Part shown: positions 45,931-58,672 of the stretch, piece by piece
Layout of the letters: every line of letters begins with the position of its first letter
Numbering within the stretch: position 1 is the first letter of the stretch
Assembly (NCBI GenBank): GCA_037039685.1
Contig: JAWNGF010000015.1
Span: 635,001-699,000 of the forward strand
Origin: Ceratobasidium sp. AG-K
Lineage: Eukaryota > Basidiomycota > Agaricomycetes > Cantharellales > Ceratobasidiaceae
Reading direction: 5' to 3'
Length of the DNA: 64,000 bases
Notes under the pieces: generated by a model
Database searches by the model: none
The model's input: only the letters and a program-made list of their open reading frames with translations
What the model was told of the DNA's origin: nothing
Translations under genes and position numbers: made by a program

Positions 45931-47356
45931 ATGCCCACAGATTGGATTACCGTCAGCGGGGCCCTCACGAGTCTTGCAAGCGGACTAGACGTAGGTTACA
46001 GCTACGCCCCTCACTCGAAGTATGCTGGCAAGACTGCTACAGACATCCTCAAACAAGTCGACAAAGTTCTACAGAGCACAAATACAGTTCTAGAGAACCA
46101 CAGAGACCTCATCCCTCCCAACGATTTCCAGGAACTAAAGCGGACTTACTGCAGGTACGACCTACTGATGTCTATATTGTGATAATGCTAATAACTCCTC
46201 AACCTACCCGCTTGTTCATTCAAGATACCACTGGCAAATGACGAACGAATCTCAGGAAGATCGCGCCACTACCGATAAGCTCATCAGACAGAGTCGCATC
46301 CTTTCACAACTGTACGCTAAGCGACAGCCTCATGTTGAGCGAGCCAGAGATCTACTTCGTCAAGTGGAAACATACCAAACCCGCGTGCTAGTATGTTCTA
46401 AGGGTTATCGTTAGCTGTTATCGCGTGCTCACTCTCCCAGGCTGCAAGCCGCAACGCTCAACCACCTGATACTCTCATGTTGTTCGATGACGAGATGGCC
46501 GAGGCCACTCCAGAGCAGCCCCTACCTGCTGATACATCGGTGTGTTACCCAGACCGTTGAGCGTAGTGGGAGCCGCTCACTCTATCGCTCAGCCAACGAA
46601 ACAATCGTACACCTCATGGTTCTCTGTGTTCGGCAGAACCGATTGTTCCGAGTCCAGCTCCGTAACTGGTGTGTTGAACATGCCTTCCCTACCCAGTCCT
46701 ATTTGCTCACACGGTACCAGAATCAGCATCCACGAAGGCTGAACCAGATCCCCCATCCTCCCATAAAACCGAAGGTCAGTGAGACTACACGATGAGCCTA
46801 GGTTGATGTTTTGATGGCATGTCACAGAAGGACATCACTTTGTGATCTCAGTCACCCATTTCCCTAAATCCAAGTCTAAAACTACGGACAACGAGGGTCG
46901 AGATATCGTGGGTGACGGAGACATGATCTACCGCCGAATGATATCCTTCGAGAATGCACGCAAACGCATAGAGATTGTTGGTGCGCACTGCCAGCGAATT
47001 TTTCATCTCTGGCAGCTCTTGAAACATGCTCTGTAGATCCCAAACTATACGCGTTGGATGGCAACGAAACGTACATATGTATGTCGTACGCCCTTGCCCA
47101 GCTGATCAAGAATTTACATTTCGCAACCTGGCAGCGGAACAGGCATTACGAGCTATGTCGGACCTGGGCCGAGATCTGCTCAGCCAGCCGGATTCTGTAA
47201 TGTGCATCCCCCGTTCTTCGACTTATTGCCACTTTCTAACCAGTCTCTGTACCAAGTCGGGAAGAATCGCAAATCGTTCCTGAATCTCAAGCAAGTTCGT
47301 CGCTTGAAACCACAATCCAGAAGCTTGAGAAAATGTCGATGGAGATTGCAGAGTGA
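45931..47356 (+). CDS. coiled-coil protein of unknown function, eight exons (350 aa)
   Basis: Exons: 45931-46154, 46225-46390, 46441-46539, 46593-46668, 46721-46774, 46828-46980, 47016-47196, 47257-47356. All introns are GT-AG, and every phase joins to 351 codons including the stop. Intron 6 is only 35 nt and is the weak link. Without it the frame would stop at 47034-47036, giving 275 aa. The start MPTDWITVSGALTSLASGL is followed by helical, coiled-coil-like text (VDKVLQSTNTVLENH; LIRQSRILSQLYAKRQPHVERA kept short here as SRILSQLYAKRQ). Then come a Pro/Ser-rich linker, a domain with FVISVTHFPKSKSK and YALDGNETYICMSYALAQ, and a C-terminal coil (TTIQKLEKMSMEIAE). No family recognised. Confidence 0.65.
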
Positions 47357-50300
47357 AGTCAATCGTTTCGCTCCTCCTACGCCCAACGCGATATGTAGCA
47401 AGTCACCCCAGCTCCTCAAACCAACTCGACTGCGTTTTTTCTCTGCAGCTTATAGCCTTGTGACTGTACAGTTATGGTTACTCTGACATTAATGTCCCGA
47501 ACCGAACAAATCCATTGAGTTAAAGACAAGCCGCACCGCTGCCTCCGTATTTGTGGCTATTAGGAGAGTATCAAATTAGAGAGAATAGACATTCGTTTGC
47601 AGGCACACCAAACCCAACGAAGCCCATCTAGAGCGCGGGCATCGCCTAGTCGAAGAGTGAAAGACGAACATAATATTTCATCCACCGGTCCAGCCAATGG
47701 GTTAATTAACCATAAACAACCACCGCGTACACTGTTTGGATCGGAACCATGGTGAAAATCCCACTGGGCTGTGCCCAATCCGATGGCGCACGCTATAACT
47801 CCATTCCGCAGCTTTAGTTAGCCACAGACTCAAAAGTGAGTAGGGGGCGAGCGAATGCAGGGCATTGCAAGACAACGGCATTAAAACGGCATGCTCGCTC
47901 GTTAGGCGTTTTACGACCGCGAATACACAGATCGAGGATAGTAGCTGATTACGACAAAAGAGTCGACTGAGAGGTTGTTTACGGGATACTCCGGCTCCCC
48001 TTGGTCGCCCGACTAACCTAAAATCCGACGGAAGTCTCAGTCAGCGAACAGGAACCAGTCCGCAGGAAACGCCCGTGCATATTGCATCCCCGCAGATGTG
48101 TGGCGGAGGGCTCGCTACTGCCTGGGTGTGAGATGGAGCCCATCCATCGGTGGCTCGAAACCTATCGCGGAACGGCGTGGAGGTGGTGGCCAACACGTCG
48201 GGCCTGGTATACCGAAGTCGAGTCGCTGTGGGGGAACAATCTTATCTAAATGTACTATGTCTTACATAGTGTAACGGCCGAAAGACATAAAATCGGTAAT
48301 ACCAAAAAAACTTATTGCGGAATCTGACCGGATTGCCAGCGAACTGGTACACAGCTGGCGTTGTTTTGGCCACCTTAGCCGGGGAGTGTGCCTTTACTCC
48401 GGATAGGGTATGTTGATGGCGGCTTCCATATCCCATTACCTGCTTTGGCCCGGCAACGTTAGGTTCAACGTCTGTGTTGCGTCGGTATCGGTGCTGGCCT
48501 TGGATGTGACCTGAGACTCAATCAACAAAAGTATGCGCCATCAATGCGCATGTAGAGCAATACGTCTCCACCTACCATCCCCTAGGTTGCTATAGGGTGG
48601 CAGCACTCTAAAAACTGCACGCATATATACTGTCGTTGCTGAGGTAACGATCTGGGACAGCAACAAAAATATCACGTGACTGCTGTGCGATGACTCGTAT
48701 GTTCGGGTTCAGCAGGGTTGTTGAAGCAGGGAATAAGCAGAACCAATCCGTTGTTGTTTCATGCTAAAAAAAACTATCACATCTCAATATTATATACATA
48801 ATTAAGGCTGTTGAGACCTCTTGGAGGGTGGGGCACTCCCCAGGAGGTGGGCGCCACAAGCAATACACAAGCACTGTCTCTTGAAGAAAGGGGAAATCCG
48901 GGATCCAAGCTATTGAGCGGGTTCCTATTGTTAGTATCGGGAGTCTGATAGGTCGCACGACTGCGTCAGAGTTGAGAAGCAGGCTTGATACTAGGATTCG
49001 GGGGCGTGTCTAGTAGGACTGCCTTGCTTAGGAGTCGCCGCACAAAATGCTAGCCTTTGTGCACTTTACTGCCTCAAATATACATCAAAGCTATAGCCTG
49101 AGCAAGAGGGTGCTCCTTCAGACGCAGAGCAAGGTACTCGGAATTAGCGGAGCACATAACGGAATGCGGAAACGAAACTCTAAGCTACTCGCCGAACATG
49201 CGCCTCTGTACTTCTCCCTCATGGTAACATTGCGATTACCTTGACCCGAGCTACGCAATCTCCGGACAGAGAGGCACGGATGTCGAAACCGAGCGGAGGA
49301 GAAAGTGATTAAAGTCAACCTGAGGGGTGTGGGTGCCTTGCGAGGTGTGTGGCTGCACCGCCTATGTAGTATGCGTGTCGGATGGTTTTAGGATCCCTAG
49401 TGTGGAGTCCGGTTGACACTCTTCGACAAGAACTGGAGTGATTGTAGATAATGAACGGCGAGTAACAAGCGATGGGTGGTGAGCAGGTGATGATAAACCA
49501 GTACACTGCAGCACGTTCAGCCAACATCCCCTAAAGATGCGGGAAGGGATGCAGAGCTTACCGCAAAGTATAGTATGTTCTTGACGCCCGTAGCCAAGCA
49601 CACTGGAGCTAGAGATGTCTGCAGGGACCCGGCCTAGCGAGGGGGTGAGTACGTGCGGAAGGAACAATCTATCCTCGGGATGGCGAAAACCTAACCAGAA
49701 TTACGATCCGTAGACAGCCCATAACACTGCTAGCATTCAAGACGACACTGATAGGGACTATATAGGAGCTGGAGCAATGATAGTGATAACTGAGCAAGGA
49801 GTGGGGTGGCATCAGCCTCTCAAAAATCAACTCGTTGAGGCGACCGGTACTTACCTCCCACCATTTGGCCGTACTCGATCGTTGGACTGGGATGGTCAGG
49901 ACTTCCTTTGCATGGATTGAAGGGAGTCAGAGATGGTCGATGACCACGGGAGCGCTAACCTAGAAGTTTTCAACGTCAGGATTGAGTATCACCACCGAGG
50001 GGCAGAAGCAGATTATGTATACCACTCACCACACTCACCCCGTTGTAGGGCGTCTGGAACGCAGGGATTTAGAACTGTGGTCATTCGTCATCTGTGGTGC
50101 GCAAGATGGGACAGGCGACGCTTGGGGTTACGCTGGATGGACGGGAAATGAGACGGCACGGAAGGCAAAGACAGGAGAAGCGCTGCCGACCTTGGGGTTA
50201 TGATAGCTCATGTTCGGCTCAGGACTTGATGGAACAGGTAGACCGCCGACGGGCCTACCCAGCAGGACCACCAGAAGGGTGGGAACGAACTCGAAGGGGG

Positions 50301-52880
50301 GTGTCCACGTGAGCCGTCGGACCTCCTGGGCGTAAATTCGCCCCCATCCTTCCCTTACTATTCCTACAACACACCTGTTTAACAGAACTGTTCCCTCCAA
50401 TGAACCAAAAAAGAGTGCTTGATTGCGTTTACAATCGTGTTTGATGTACGCAAGAGTAAGTGACGCTATTCTACATACTCCCCCTGACCTATCGCTCCGC
50501 CGTCCCCATGCTTTTCGCCTGTCGCTAAAGCATCCATTAGATATAGTCGTGGGGCTACCGTGCTCCAGTGCCTCTGAGCATAGTGGGTGTAGTCAAACCA
50601 GTCAAGTGCGGTGCCCTGATCACGTTTGCATGGCTCCCAGGCCCCAGGCCCCTCGTGTCGGACCTCTGTCGAGTAGACATGGGGTACGTTCCTTTTCCGT
50701 AGAGATTCTGTTTTGTGCTAAGAGGGCAGTATCCATCAGCGCACATCCACCTCTAGTCGATGCGAAATTGGATTCCTGCCTCACCACCCGTTCCGATTGA
50801 CAGTATCGCAATAGTCCCCCGCACTCTCGGACTAGCCTGTTAGCCAATGGTCGCGCAGTGATGAATCTCGGGAGCACGGTCGCCCACTGCACCTTCCCTG
50901 GGATGTAAGCGATGGCAATCCGTTTTGCCTGCACTTGGGGGGTGTTGGCAGTATTCCGTGGACAGTCCAGTACCCGTGCGCTCGACTCCCTGCCGGCCGG
51001 TCCCCGGTTGGGCCCAGGAGACTCTTACGAGGTGAGTCCCCCTGCTCGCGAAGGGCTCACATGCGGTGCCCGCGAAAGCTTGTTCAGGCATCAGCTCTCC
51101 CCTCACTCGACGCAGCTTTGCCGAGATTACTCGCAAATTGCCCATCAGTTTCAGCACCCCTCCCCTCCCCCCTATGAGCATGCTCATTTAATACGCACCT
51201 ACGTCGTCCTGGGACAGTCACTCCCTCTTCTGCCAATGCCTCACATGCATGAATGTTCACAGGTGCCTGGTGCTTCCAGGAATCAGACGATGACTGGTAC
51301 AAGGCCGTCTCCAACGACCGTGAGAACACTGCCGAATGCGCAGTGGATTTTTTGTGGCTCAAGGCGATTTTCTCAAAAACTTCGTTTATCTCCTCGCCTC
51401 TATATCTCCCCGCCTCCACTTACCTCCCCCTCGCTTATCCCTATCTCATTTCCGTTTGCCATATCTCCACGCCCATTGTGCTGCATGGGGTTGACATCTC
51501 TTGTCACCAAACCCAATTCGCTCGAAAAACTATCTCCATTCCACATTTACTTCCGAGGTTCCGTCCCGTCCTTGTCTAGCGATATAATAGCGTTATTCTG
51601 AGCGAGAATAATACATAATCTCTCCCGCATCCCGGGTACCCCTTAGACACTGTGTATCTTTTGTGACTAAGCGACAGGTCAACTCAAGCCAGCGCTTATT
51701 CGAAGCGCCCAACCAGGCTGGGCCAATTAAACCATTTGTTTGGAGGATCATCGATGGTTCGTCGGGTACAGGATGCATGCGTACGGTAAAGCCAAATTCA
51801 CAACGGAAGCCCCTCGCGCGTGATTTATCTTTGGCCGATTAAAACTCTTAGCCTGAGATGTTACCCAACTATACCATTCAACCCGATGCTGACCTCCCAA
51901 CGGCGCTTGAGCAGACTTGGAACTTGGAGTGGTGAGTCAGAGTCGGCGGGTTGTGATAATTGCTCTGTAGCTTGCGTCCACTTCTACCGGTATTGAGCTA
52001 AAGGTGGACGACATCTACAAACATCTTTGCAAATTCTCCACATGACGCGTATTTTCCTTATACAACCTACACGAACGGGCTCTTTCCGCGATACTGAGAA
52101 AGAATCGAACTAGTTGAGACATGGAGGACGAGACTAATCAAGCGTATGAAAGACTTCAATAGAGCAGAAATGGTGCATGAGCCCTAGGAATACATCTTCT
52201 GCTTTCCTCGGGATGGCCACACCTCGCTAAAGGATTTCCAATTGCAGTCACCAAGAGGTCTCATCCCCCAAGGTGCATGTGCACAATCTGGTCCGGTGAG
52301 GTCTTTGCCATCTTTGATATAGCGCGCTTCTAGCTTGAATTATATTCCGAATCCCACCGGTTTTCGTGGAAAGAGCCTGTCGGTCTCACCTGCAAAAGGA
52401 AAACAGGCGTCACGTGGAGAATTGGCATAGGTGTCTGTGGATGTCGTGCACTTTAGCTATTGAAGTGCAATTTTCGCCAGGGTTAAACAAAACGGCAAGT
52501 CCCGTTGTTAGAAGAAACATCGAAACTAATTGAGCTCCAATAAAACCATCAAGGTCGAGAAATGGACAAAAAGATCGAATGTTAGAGGGGGTGCGCCAGG
52601 AAAATAGGCAGAAAGGACACCCCCGTCTGCTGCTGGTTGTAACCCATGTCGCCACTTGCCGCCAGTAACCGGTGGCTGCATCCATGCGCCGGCACAAGGA
52701 TGTGGGCTACCAGCCGGGCAAGTCCGGAATGACATGGCCTAATAGCCATTACAAAATAATACTAATCCTGCTCTACTTTTCTTGTTCTGCCCTGTCCTTT
52801 TTCAATTGTTCTTACTCACTTATTGTATCCCTACTACTATTTACCATTTACTGTAATCTACTTCTTATCGCACTCATTAC
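47357..52880. other. gene-poor host intergenic DNA
   Basis: About 5.5 kb without a supportable gene. The longest frame, 50912-51601, shows no domain, has uneven composition and ends in a pyrimidine-rich low-complexity run (51380-51470). No LTR, transposase or RNA gene was recognised. CpG is frequent, unlike the transposon block. Confidence 0.5.
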
Positions 52881-52961
52881 TATTTATATTTCACTTTGCC
52901 TTGAATCGAACACACGGCCTTCGCGGCTTCGCGCTTGAGGCGCTCCACCATAGTTCTCCCA
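52740..52961 (-). ncRNA. candidate tRNA-like / SINE element
   Basis: On the minus strand a box-A match TGGTGGAGCG (52941-52950) is followed 30 bp later by a box-B match GTTCGATTC (52903-52911). That is the layout of an internal RNA polymerase III promoter. Between them are small hairpins (GCGCCTCAAGCGC; GCCGCGAAGGC). No standard cloverleaf or acceptor stem could be drawn, so it is more like a SINE head than a working tRNA. An A-rich tail-like region extends to about 52740. Confidence 0.45.
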
Positions 52962-55469
52962 GAAGTGCAATATATGCCGGCTCCACGGCAACCGGTGATT
53001 TCAAATTGGAATATTGGTGCTGCAGGTCTTCTGTTTGCCCGATCAATAGGTAGAAATGACAAAAATCAGGTGTAAGAATGGCCCGAGTATGCTAAGAGTA
53101 CTAAAATACAACGGTAGAGGTTGGGTTTTTCCAGAGGCTGGTCTGGCTACTCACAGCCAACTGCAGCCTAACAGCATCCTCAACAAGCCGAGCTAGCTCC
53201 GGTTGCAGCCGATTTGCCGCCGATCCCTAACCTGCCACCACGAGCCGCCGGATATATCCGTCATGTGATTTTCCTGACCAGTATATTTCCTTTCTGCCAT
53301 GTTGAATGAGTGGCTCACAAACGTGAAGTGTATTGTGAGATCCTATTGAGAGTCACCTCCGTTTCGGAAGGAGAACCGAGATGCTTTATTGATCTGCGTA
53401 GTCGATATATGCTAGGACTATCATCGATCTGAATAGATGGGAATCCCATACAAGAGTTTTGTTACAAAGCTAGTCGACCCCTGAGCAGATAAGCACAAAA
53501 CCCACTAGGGGCGCTCCAAACTACTCCGAGTCAAAAACAACTTCCTGACCCCTATGTAACAACAAAGAATATCAAGCTTCTCGGCATTTCTGAGTAATGA
53601 TAGTGTCTTGTCACCTGTCCCATTGTCAGCCCCCTGTGATTATCTGGCTCAGGTGGGATTGAGCTTGCGTCGATCGGATTTGTAGTTGGTGCCCTCGGTC
53701 TTGTTTGTACCCTTGTGCCTGTGAAATTTTCAGTAGTGTAGGGTGACCTTCGTTAAAGTCCGATTTACCCACCTCCAGTATATGTGTCTTCGATTTATTC
53801 GGTGAGCCAAAGAACTTTTTCCAAAGTGACATAACTGCCATTTGGAGCTTCACGGTGATACGGAGGGTCCTCGGGGACTTGCAAATGCTCGACATTCTCC
53901 GCCGACAGCCTACGCCTGTTCCCCGCCCCCCTCCCCCCGTGCACGACTATTAACTAGATAAGACCTCGAACTCATGTGAGACTGAGGATGCTTGTATGGG
54001 TGTAACATATATCAAACCTCGGTAGGGCGGTGGGAGCTGGTGCTTGTACTGTTGTAATATTTCCTCTGAGGTTGCTTCCGAGTATTTTATGAAATTAATC
54101 GCATAACCTCCATATATGTACAAAAGGGACCCACTACTTCCTTCACAGTCATCTTAGCCCCGGTATTACCTTCCTGACCAGTGATTTAACATAAGATAAG
54201 CCACTGACACTCGCTCACAGCTATCGTCACCGCGTAGACAGTCAAACGACGAGTTGTAGGGGCAGATGAAGCACGAATATCATGTGGTAGAGGAATGGCG
54301 TGGCTGAGCTTAGGGAATTCAATGTGTACTCGTGTACCGTCAAGCTGAGTGTTTTGTAAACATGGAGAGAAATGGTTGTCGACGGGGCAAGTTCAGCGTA
54401 GCGAAGTTCTTGCGCTTGATTGAGAGGCGCTAAAACCGCGCATATACAGTAGCCTGTAACACCTCGAATTGCTGGTTCGAGGCGACGGTGATCTTTGGTT
54501 CCGGATGACACTGGGAATGCAAAGCTTAATTGCCTAATAGTAAACGAGCATTTGCGAGCGCCTTTACATCAATTGTTCATGCTCCACACTGCTGTAACGG
54601 TAACGGTAACGGTTACGAGATGGAGCGGAGCTGCGCGTGGCGTGGCGACTTGGTTCCTTGTATGCGCATGTATCGGACCGGTGTCCTTTAAAGGACCCGG
54701 GTTTCCGCCTATTCCCCTGTTCTCGTCTATACTACCAAATCGATTGTGTTAAGGCTTGTCATTGGCGGCGACTACGTCACTTAGGCTAACTAAGATACGT
54801 CGGTTACGAGAACCTTACAACTGCCGAGGTCCAACCCTCACACCGATTGACTGAACATGACTCGAGCGCTTCAAGGTAGGTCTGAGTATCACTTTCAGGT
54901 TAGTTCACGCTTGCAGAAGACTCCTTATTGGGTTGGCTTTCTACCGCTGATGCCCGTCTATGTGAGGTGTCGGTTGCTTGTCATAGCCAAGGACAAATTG
55001 AGCGTGCAGCCAAATCGGGAGACCGCACGTGAGCTGCCATCGCGCTGCCTGGCCCTTGGCAACGACCTCATAACTGCGCGAAACCATGTCTCGCAACGCA
55101 TTTCCGAGGCGGTGCCCCATAAGTTCTGTTACCGAAACGATACATGTCGTCAAATCACTGTCTCGCAGTAAGGCTACCGGGGAGCGCTGGAAGTGCACTT
55201 CCCGCATATATAAACTTAAATGTCTCTTTTACAGTAGCACGGGGTGAAGATGGCGGATCGGTTGAAACAAAATGGTATACTGTAGGTAGAAATTTCGATG
55301 CCGGCTTTGCTATTCTGCTTTGGCGTTGCTGTTATGGCTTCTGGCAAACCTATGGTGGGCCAGGCGTACAATATGGCATCAGTGATGGGCAAGCGGAGGA
55401 ACACCCCGTATTAACTAAAACAACATTAGGTCAAGAGGACATTCGAAATTGAATCCAGACCATCTACCA
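52962..55469. other. intergenic DNA, no gene supported
   Basis: About 2.5 kb. Short ORFs only (for example 53626-53895 minus, 54857-55171 plus, 55144-55452 plus), none with a domain or splice support. A small simple repeat, TAACGG three times and a partial inverse, is at 54595-54616. Confidence 0.5.
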
Positions 55470-57886
55470 TTACGTCGCCGCCGAAGAGGCAGTACCAGCC
55501 GTGCCGGACGACTCTGCGCGAGTCGCCCGCTCTCTGTTCCATACCTCCCACTCTTTTCTCCACAAACAAACCTGCACCGAGTGGCTCGGCGTTGAGTCTC
55601 CCCTGCAACCATAATGCAGTCCTTTCATTGTATCAGTAATATCATGCCTAGGGGAGCATTAGATTTCTGGTGGTATCAAAACGAGGCAATGCGAGAAACG
55701 CACACTTCCTCCAGGTGAGCCAACGCGAGTTCCGTCGTGTGTAAGTAATCATCATTGAGTGTGCAAATAATACACATCGTGGGGTGGACAGTAATCGTAG
55801 GCGAGTCCGATTCGCTGGTCGCGGCCGACTCGGTCTCGTGTGATAAAATACAAACCAAGGGCTTTGTGTTTGTCGAGCTGAGATCGTGGACGTTTCGAAA
55901 TACAATAGGATATCGCTAATGCTGTTCTGGACGCCCTCTCTTTTGCATCCCATTCGAAAAGTGTGTTATTGTAATGCCAGAGCTATTCCTCAAACGCAGC
56001 ACCGCATGAGCAATTGTCGAAACAATTCAAGCAAATCTCCACTTACCAGTGATTCCCAAGTTCCAGGCGTACCTGCCCTGCACCTTCCACACGTAAATAC
56101 TTTCCCCATTGAGGCAAGCCACATCTGGCATGCCCATTCCTTTCAATAATCCTTTTGCGGTGTTGCACATTTCGGACTATACTTATTGGAGCCGTCAAGC
56201 CGAGTCGCGAAGTGAATATGCCAATACGAAGCGAGACCATCGTTTTTCGGAAAGGCAAGGGCAGGATATGTGAACATCCAAATGCAGTCCATGAAGTCCG
56301 AAAAACCGTTGTCTTTTGCTGCTCTTGTAAAAGTGGTGTCGGCCCGAAGCAATGTATGGCTGGTGGGAGAAGGGTGCTGCGTCGTGTCGGTGCTCCCCCG
56401 GATCTAATTACGTAGACCAGGTTCTTATTGATATGTTATCCATAGTAATGTATCATGACTGGGGCGCACCTTGAGAACCGTGTCGCTATCACACCGCCCA
56501 AACTGGGGTTTTGCTGCTCCACGAGTCGAGCTTCAAAGTCAGCCCGCCAGTCGAGCACATTTTGATCTAGTTGACGTCTACGTTCGTTGAATAGCTCCTT
56601 GACTCGCTCAATGCTAATGTCTTCCTCGTAGGGGTCCTTACGAAGTCCCGTCCAAAAACCGCAACTGTCTTCGGGAATGGGATGGGCAATTTGGCCAGCA
56701 AGGAATCGGCCGATGGGGACTTGCGTTCATCTGAAGTGTCTGCTGCAAGAGCGTCTAGGATCGCTTGATACGGATGCGTCTCGCGTTTGATAGTCAATAA
56801 CAACTGGTTCGGCGTATTAGGCCGATCATGCATATGTTGGATCCTCCTAAATCCATAATCAATTCTCTTCAAGTAGGGGAATAAGCTTGGGAAGAATGTT
56901 CGCCCAGACTGACAACTTTTAGTGGGTTTGCGAGACGAAGATCAAATGTCAATGCCCACCTCGTTCAGTGAGTGGCTTGGGTGCTTCCACGAGTGCTCTC
57001 CATGGCTTCGCATTCTCCTGGTCAAGAACAAGCACCTTCCTCTCCCGTCCAAGTTTGATCTTTTTTCATGAATGCTAAAGTTAAGGGCGCATTAGTTTGA
57101 TGTGAGCTGACGTGATTTCCATTTCATCTCACGTGTCTCGTCTCTCATGTTTGAGTTCTTCCAACTGAACTGCGCGAGACCGCTAAGTTGAGACGATGAA
57201 TTCTTGTAGAGAGAGGGCTTTCTGCACAAAATATTAACGGATTTCGCTCAGGAGCCAGTCGGACCCCAGGCTTACCTCGTTTCGGTCTTCCACCGCATGC
57301 TTAGGTTCTCGCTCCCATTTCGCTAACTCCTTCATATCGTTGTTCGCATATAGCTCCTCATGGCGACGACGTATGTCGGATCGGTCACTCCGAAAGAAGC
57401 AGAGGTTCCTCTCGGAAGAGCGTCGGAGGGAAAATGGTTGGCTTTGGGGTTTGATGACTAGGTTGGGGTGAGTGGGCGGAAGGACTGCGATGCGCGATTA
57501 GCGCATGAGGCGAGGCGACGACAAAATCATAATAATAAACGGTAAAGCGCAACCATGACTCACGTAGCATCGCAGCACGTCACACACAGTCGCGCGGGTA
57601 GGTGTGGATCTAGTTGGGATGTTGCGGCAGAGCCACACAACTAAACGAATGGTTAGCCATGCGTCGTCGGAGCAGTTGTATTTTACTTGCAGTACACATG
57701 TTGGAGAATAATAGGGCGGCGTACTGCGGCTCCGACATCCCATTCGGACAAGGAGGGAGGTTTGGAACAGTACTCTGCGCGCACTACCAGATTGGAAGAG
57801 CCGATCTGCGCAAAAGCGTTTGACGGGAAAACTTGTTTGTTGGGGTCGATGTAATCAAGTCACTAGGACTTGTATGGGACGCAATC
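55470..57886 (-). pseudogene. F-box / zinc-finger protein pseudogene (paralogue 1)
   Basis: Its exon order matches paralogue 2. The F-box exon starts near 57886 (DLITSTPTNKF, LLRRSALPIW), then LCGSAATSQLDPH and LCVTCCDAT, the FVVASP block, and the Trp-rich helix block ending EDRNE. HPYQAILDALAADTSDE, FTCGRCRAG, CIICTLNDDYLHTTELALAHLEEV (given as CIICTLNDDY) and HDITDTMKGLHYGCRG follow. Defects: TAG in the F-box exon (57784-57786), an A6 run causing a frameshift (57061-57066), several stops at about 56840-56865, and no equivalent of the N-terminal exon that holds LPLEIF-type text. The C-terminal exon is open to TAA at 55470-55472. Confidence 0.85.
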
Positions 57887-58412
57887 TATACATTGTTAAC
57901 AATTGCCACTCTTGTCCACCATCACTAAAGTTGGACAAGTTATGGTGCAATTGTGAGTAGTAGATCGAGTAGGAGCGCCACTGGGACAATCAGAACGCGA
58001 ACTGATGCAGGTGACTAGCTGTGCCGCGTTGGTGGTGGTAGAAACAAATAAGCTGGAGACGACCGTCGATCAATTGCTGAGTCAGGACTGGCTGACCAAT
58101 TGTGGCGCAGTCGGTGTCAAATGATATCCACGAAGCCGTCACTTCAAGTTGTCCTTGAGCAGACGAATCGCATCCTACAGTCCAACGGTAGAGATTGACT
58201 TTTAAAGTAGATGCTCATAAGGCAACGTGTTCCGCAGTGAGCGCCAATTCGCTCTCCTCCCATCTCAACTCCTTTAGCCGTTAGCAGAGCCCGCATGATC
58301 ATGTTCGTCAGTATCCTGGCGTAAAACACGAGGGTTATGCTTCACTAGGATTCCTTGTACATCCACGCTGCACATTCGTGTATAGGGTATCCAATCATGA
58401 AGAGCACACACC
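57887..58412. other. upstream region of paralogue 1, with duplicated flank block
   Basis: No gene. A block containing CCGTCGATCAATTGCTGAGT (58063-58082) and GCTGACCAATTGTGGCGC (58091-58108) is repeated upstream of paralogue 2 at 61737-61782. It includes a CCAAT box. It shows that the gene copies were duplicated with their promoters. A small hairpin (CTTGTCCACC ... GTTGGACAAG, about 57910-57940) sits where the missing first exons would be. Confidence 0.6.
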
Positions 58413-58594
58413 GTGGACCCCAAATCTCCGTAAAACACGGAGGTTTATGCGGGGGTTTCCTCCGTGTCGTTGACAAAACACGGCGGTAAACCTCGTATCT
58501 TGGTCAGCGGTCGTTGGAGCGCTGGATACGGTGATTGCCTCCGTGGCTTGCCAAGGACTTGGATCAAACTTCGTAAAATACGGAGTTTTAGGGC
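58413..58594. repeat. foldback MITE with CTCCGTA arms (about 180 bp)
   Basis: The left end GGACCCCAAATCTCCGTAAA and the inverse complement of the right end (GGGCCCTAAAACTCCGTA) match. The core CTCCGTAAAACACGGAG is itself palindromic, and CCGTGT/ACACGG occurs again inside. It lies less than 100 bp from the 3' end of paralogue 2. Confidence 0.6.
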
Positions 58595-58672
58595 CCATAG
58601 TGACAGCCAATGACAACACAATAATCTTGATAATCACAATGTTCATTCAAACAATTATTCACAAGTACCGTT

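Noticed and set aside
50912..51601. 229-aa open frame, the longest in the gene-poor region
   Set aside because: No recognisable domain. The C-terminal half is a pyrimidine-rich low-complexity run, and overlapping frames on both strands are equally open in this GC-rich part.
52880..52961. Functional tRNA gene
   Set aside because: Box A and box B are present, but no paired acceptor stem or proper anticodon arm can be drawn, so only a tRNA-like/SINE call is kept.
54591..54620. Telomere-like repeat
   Set aside because: Only three units of TAACGG plus a partial inverse; not the usual fungal TTAGGG and far too short.
55144..55452. 102-aa plus-strand ORF with aromatic-rich text
   Set aside because: It lies at the 3' end of the minus-strand F-box pseudogene and has no domain. 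There is no evidence that it is a gene.
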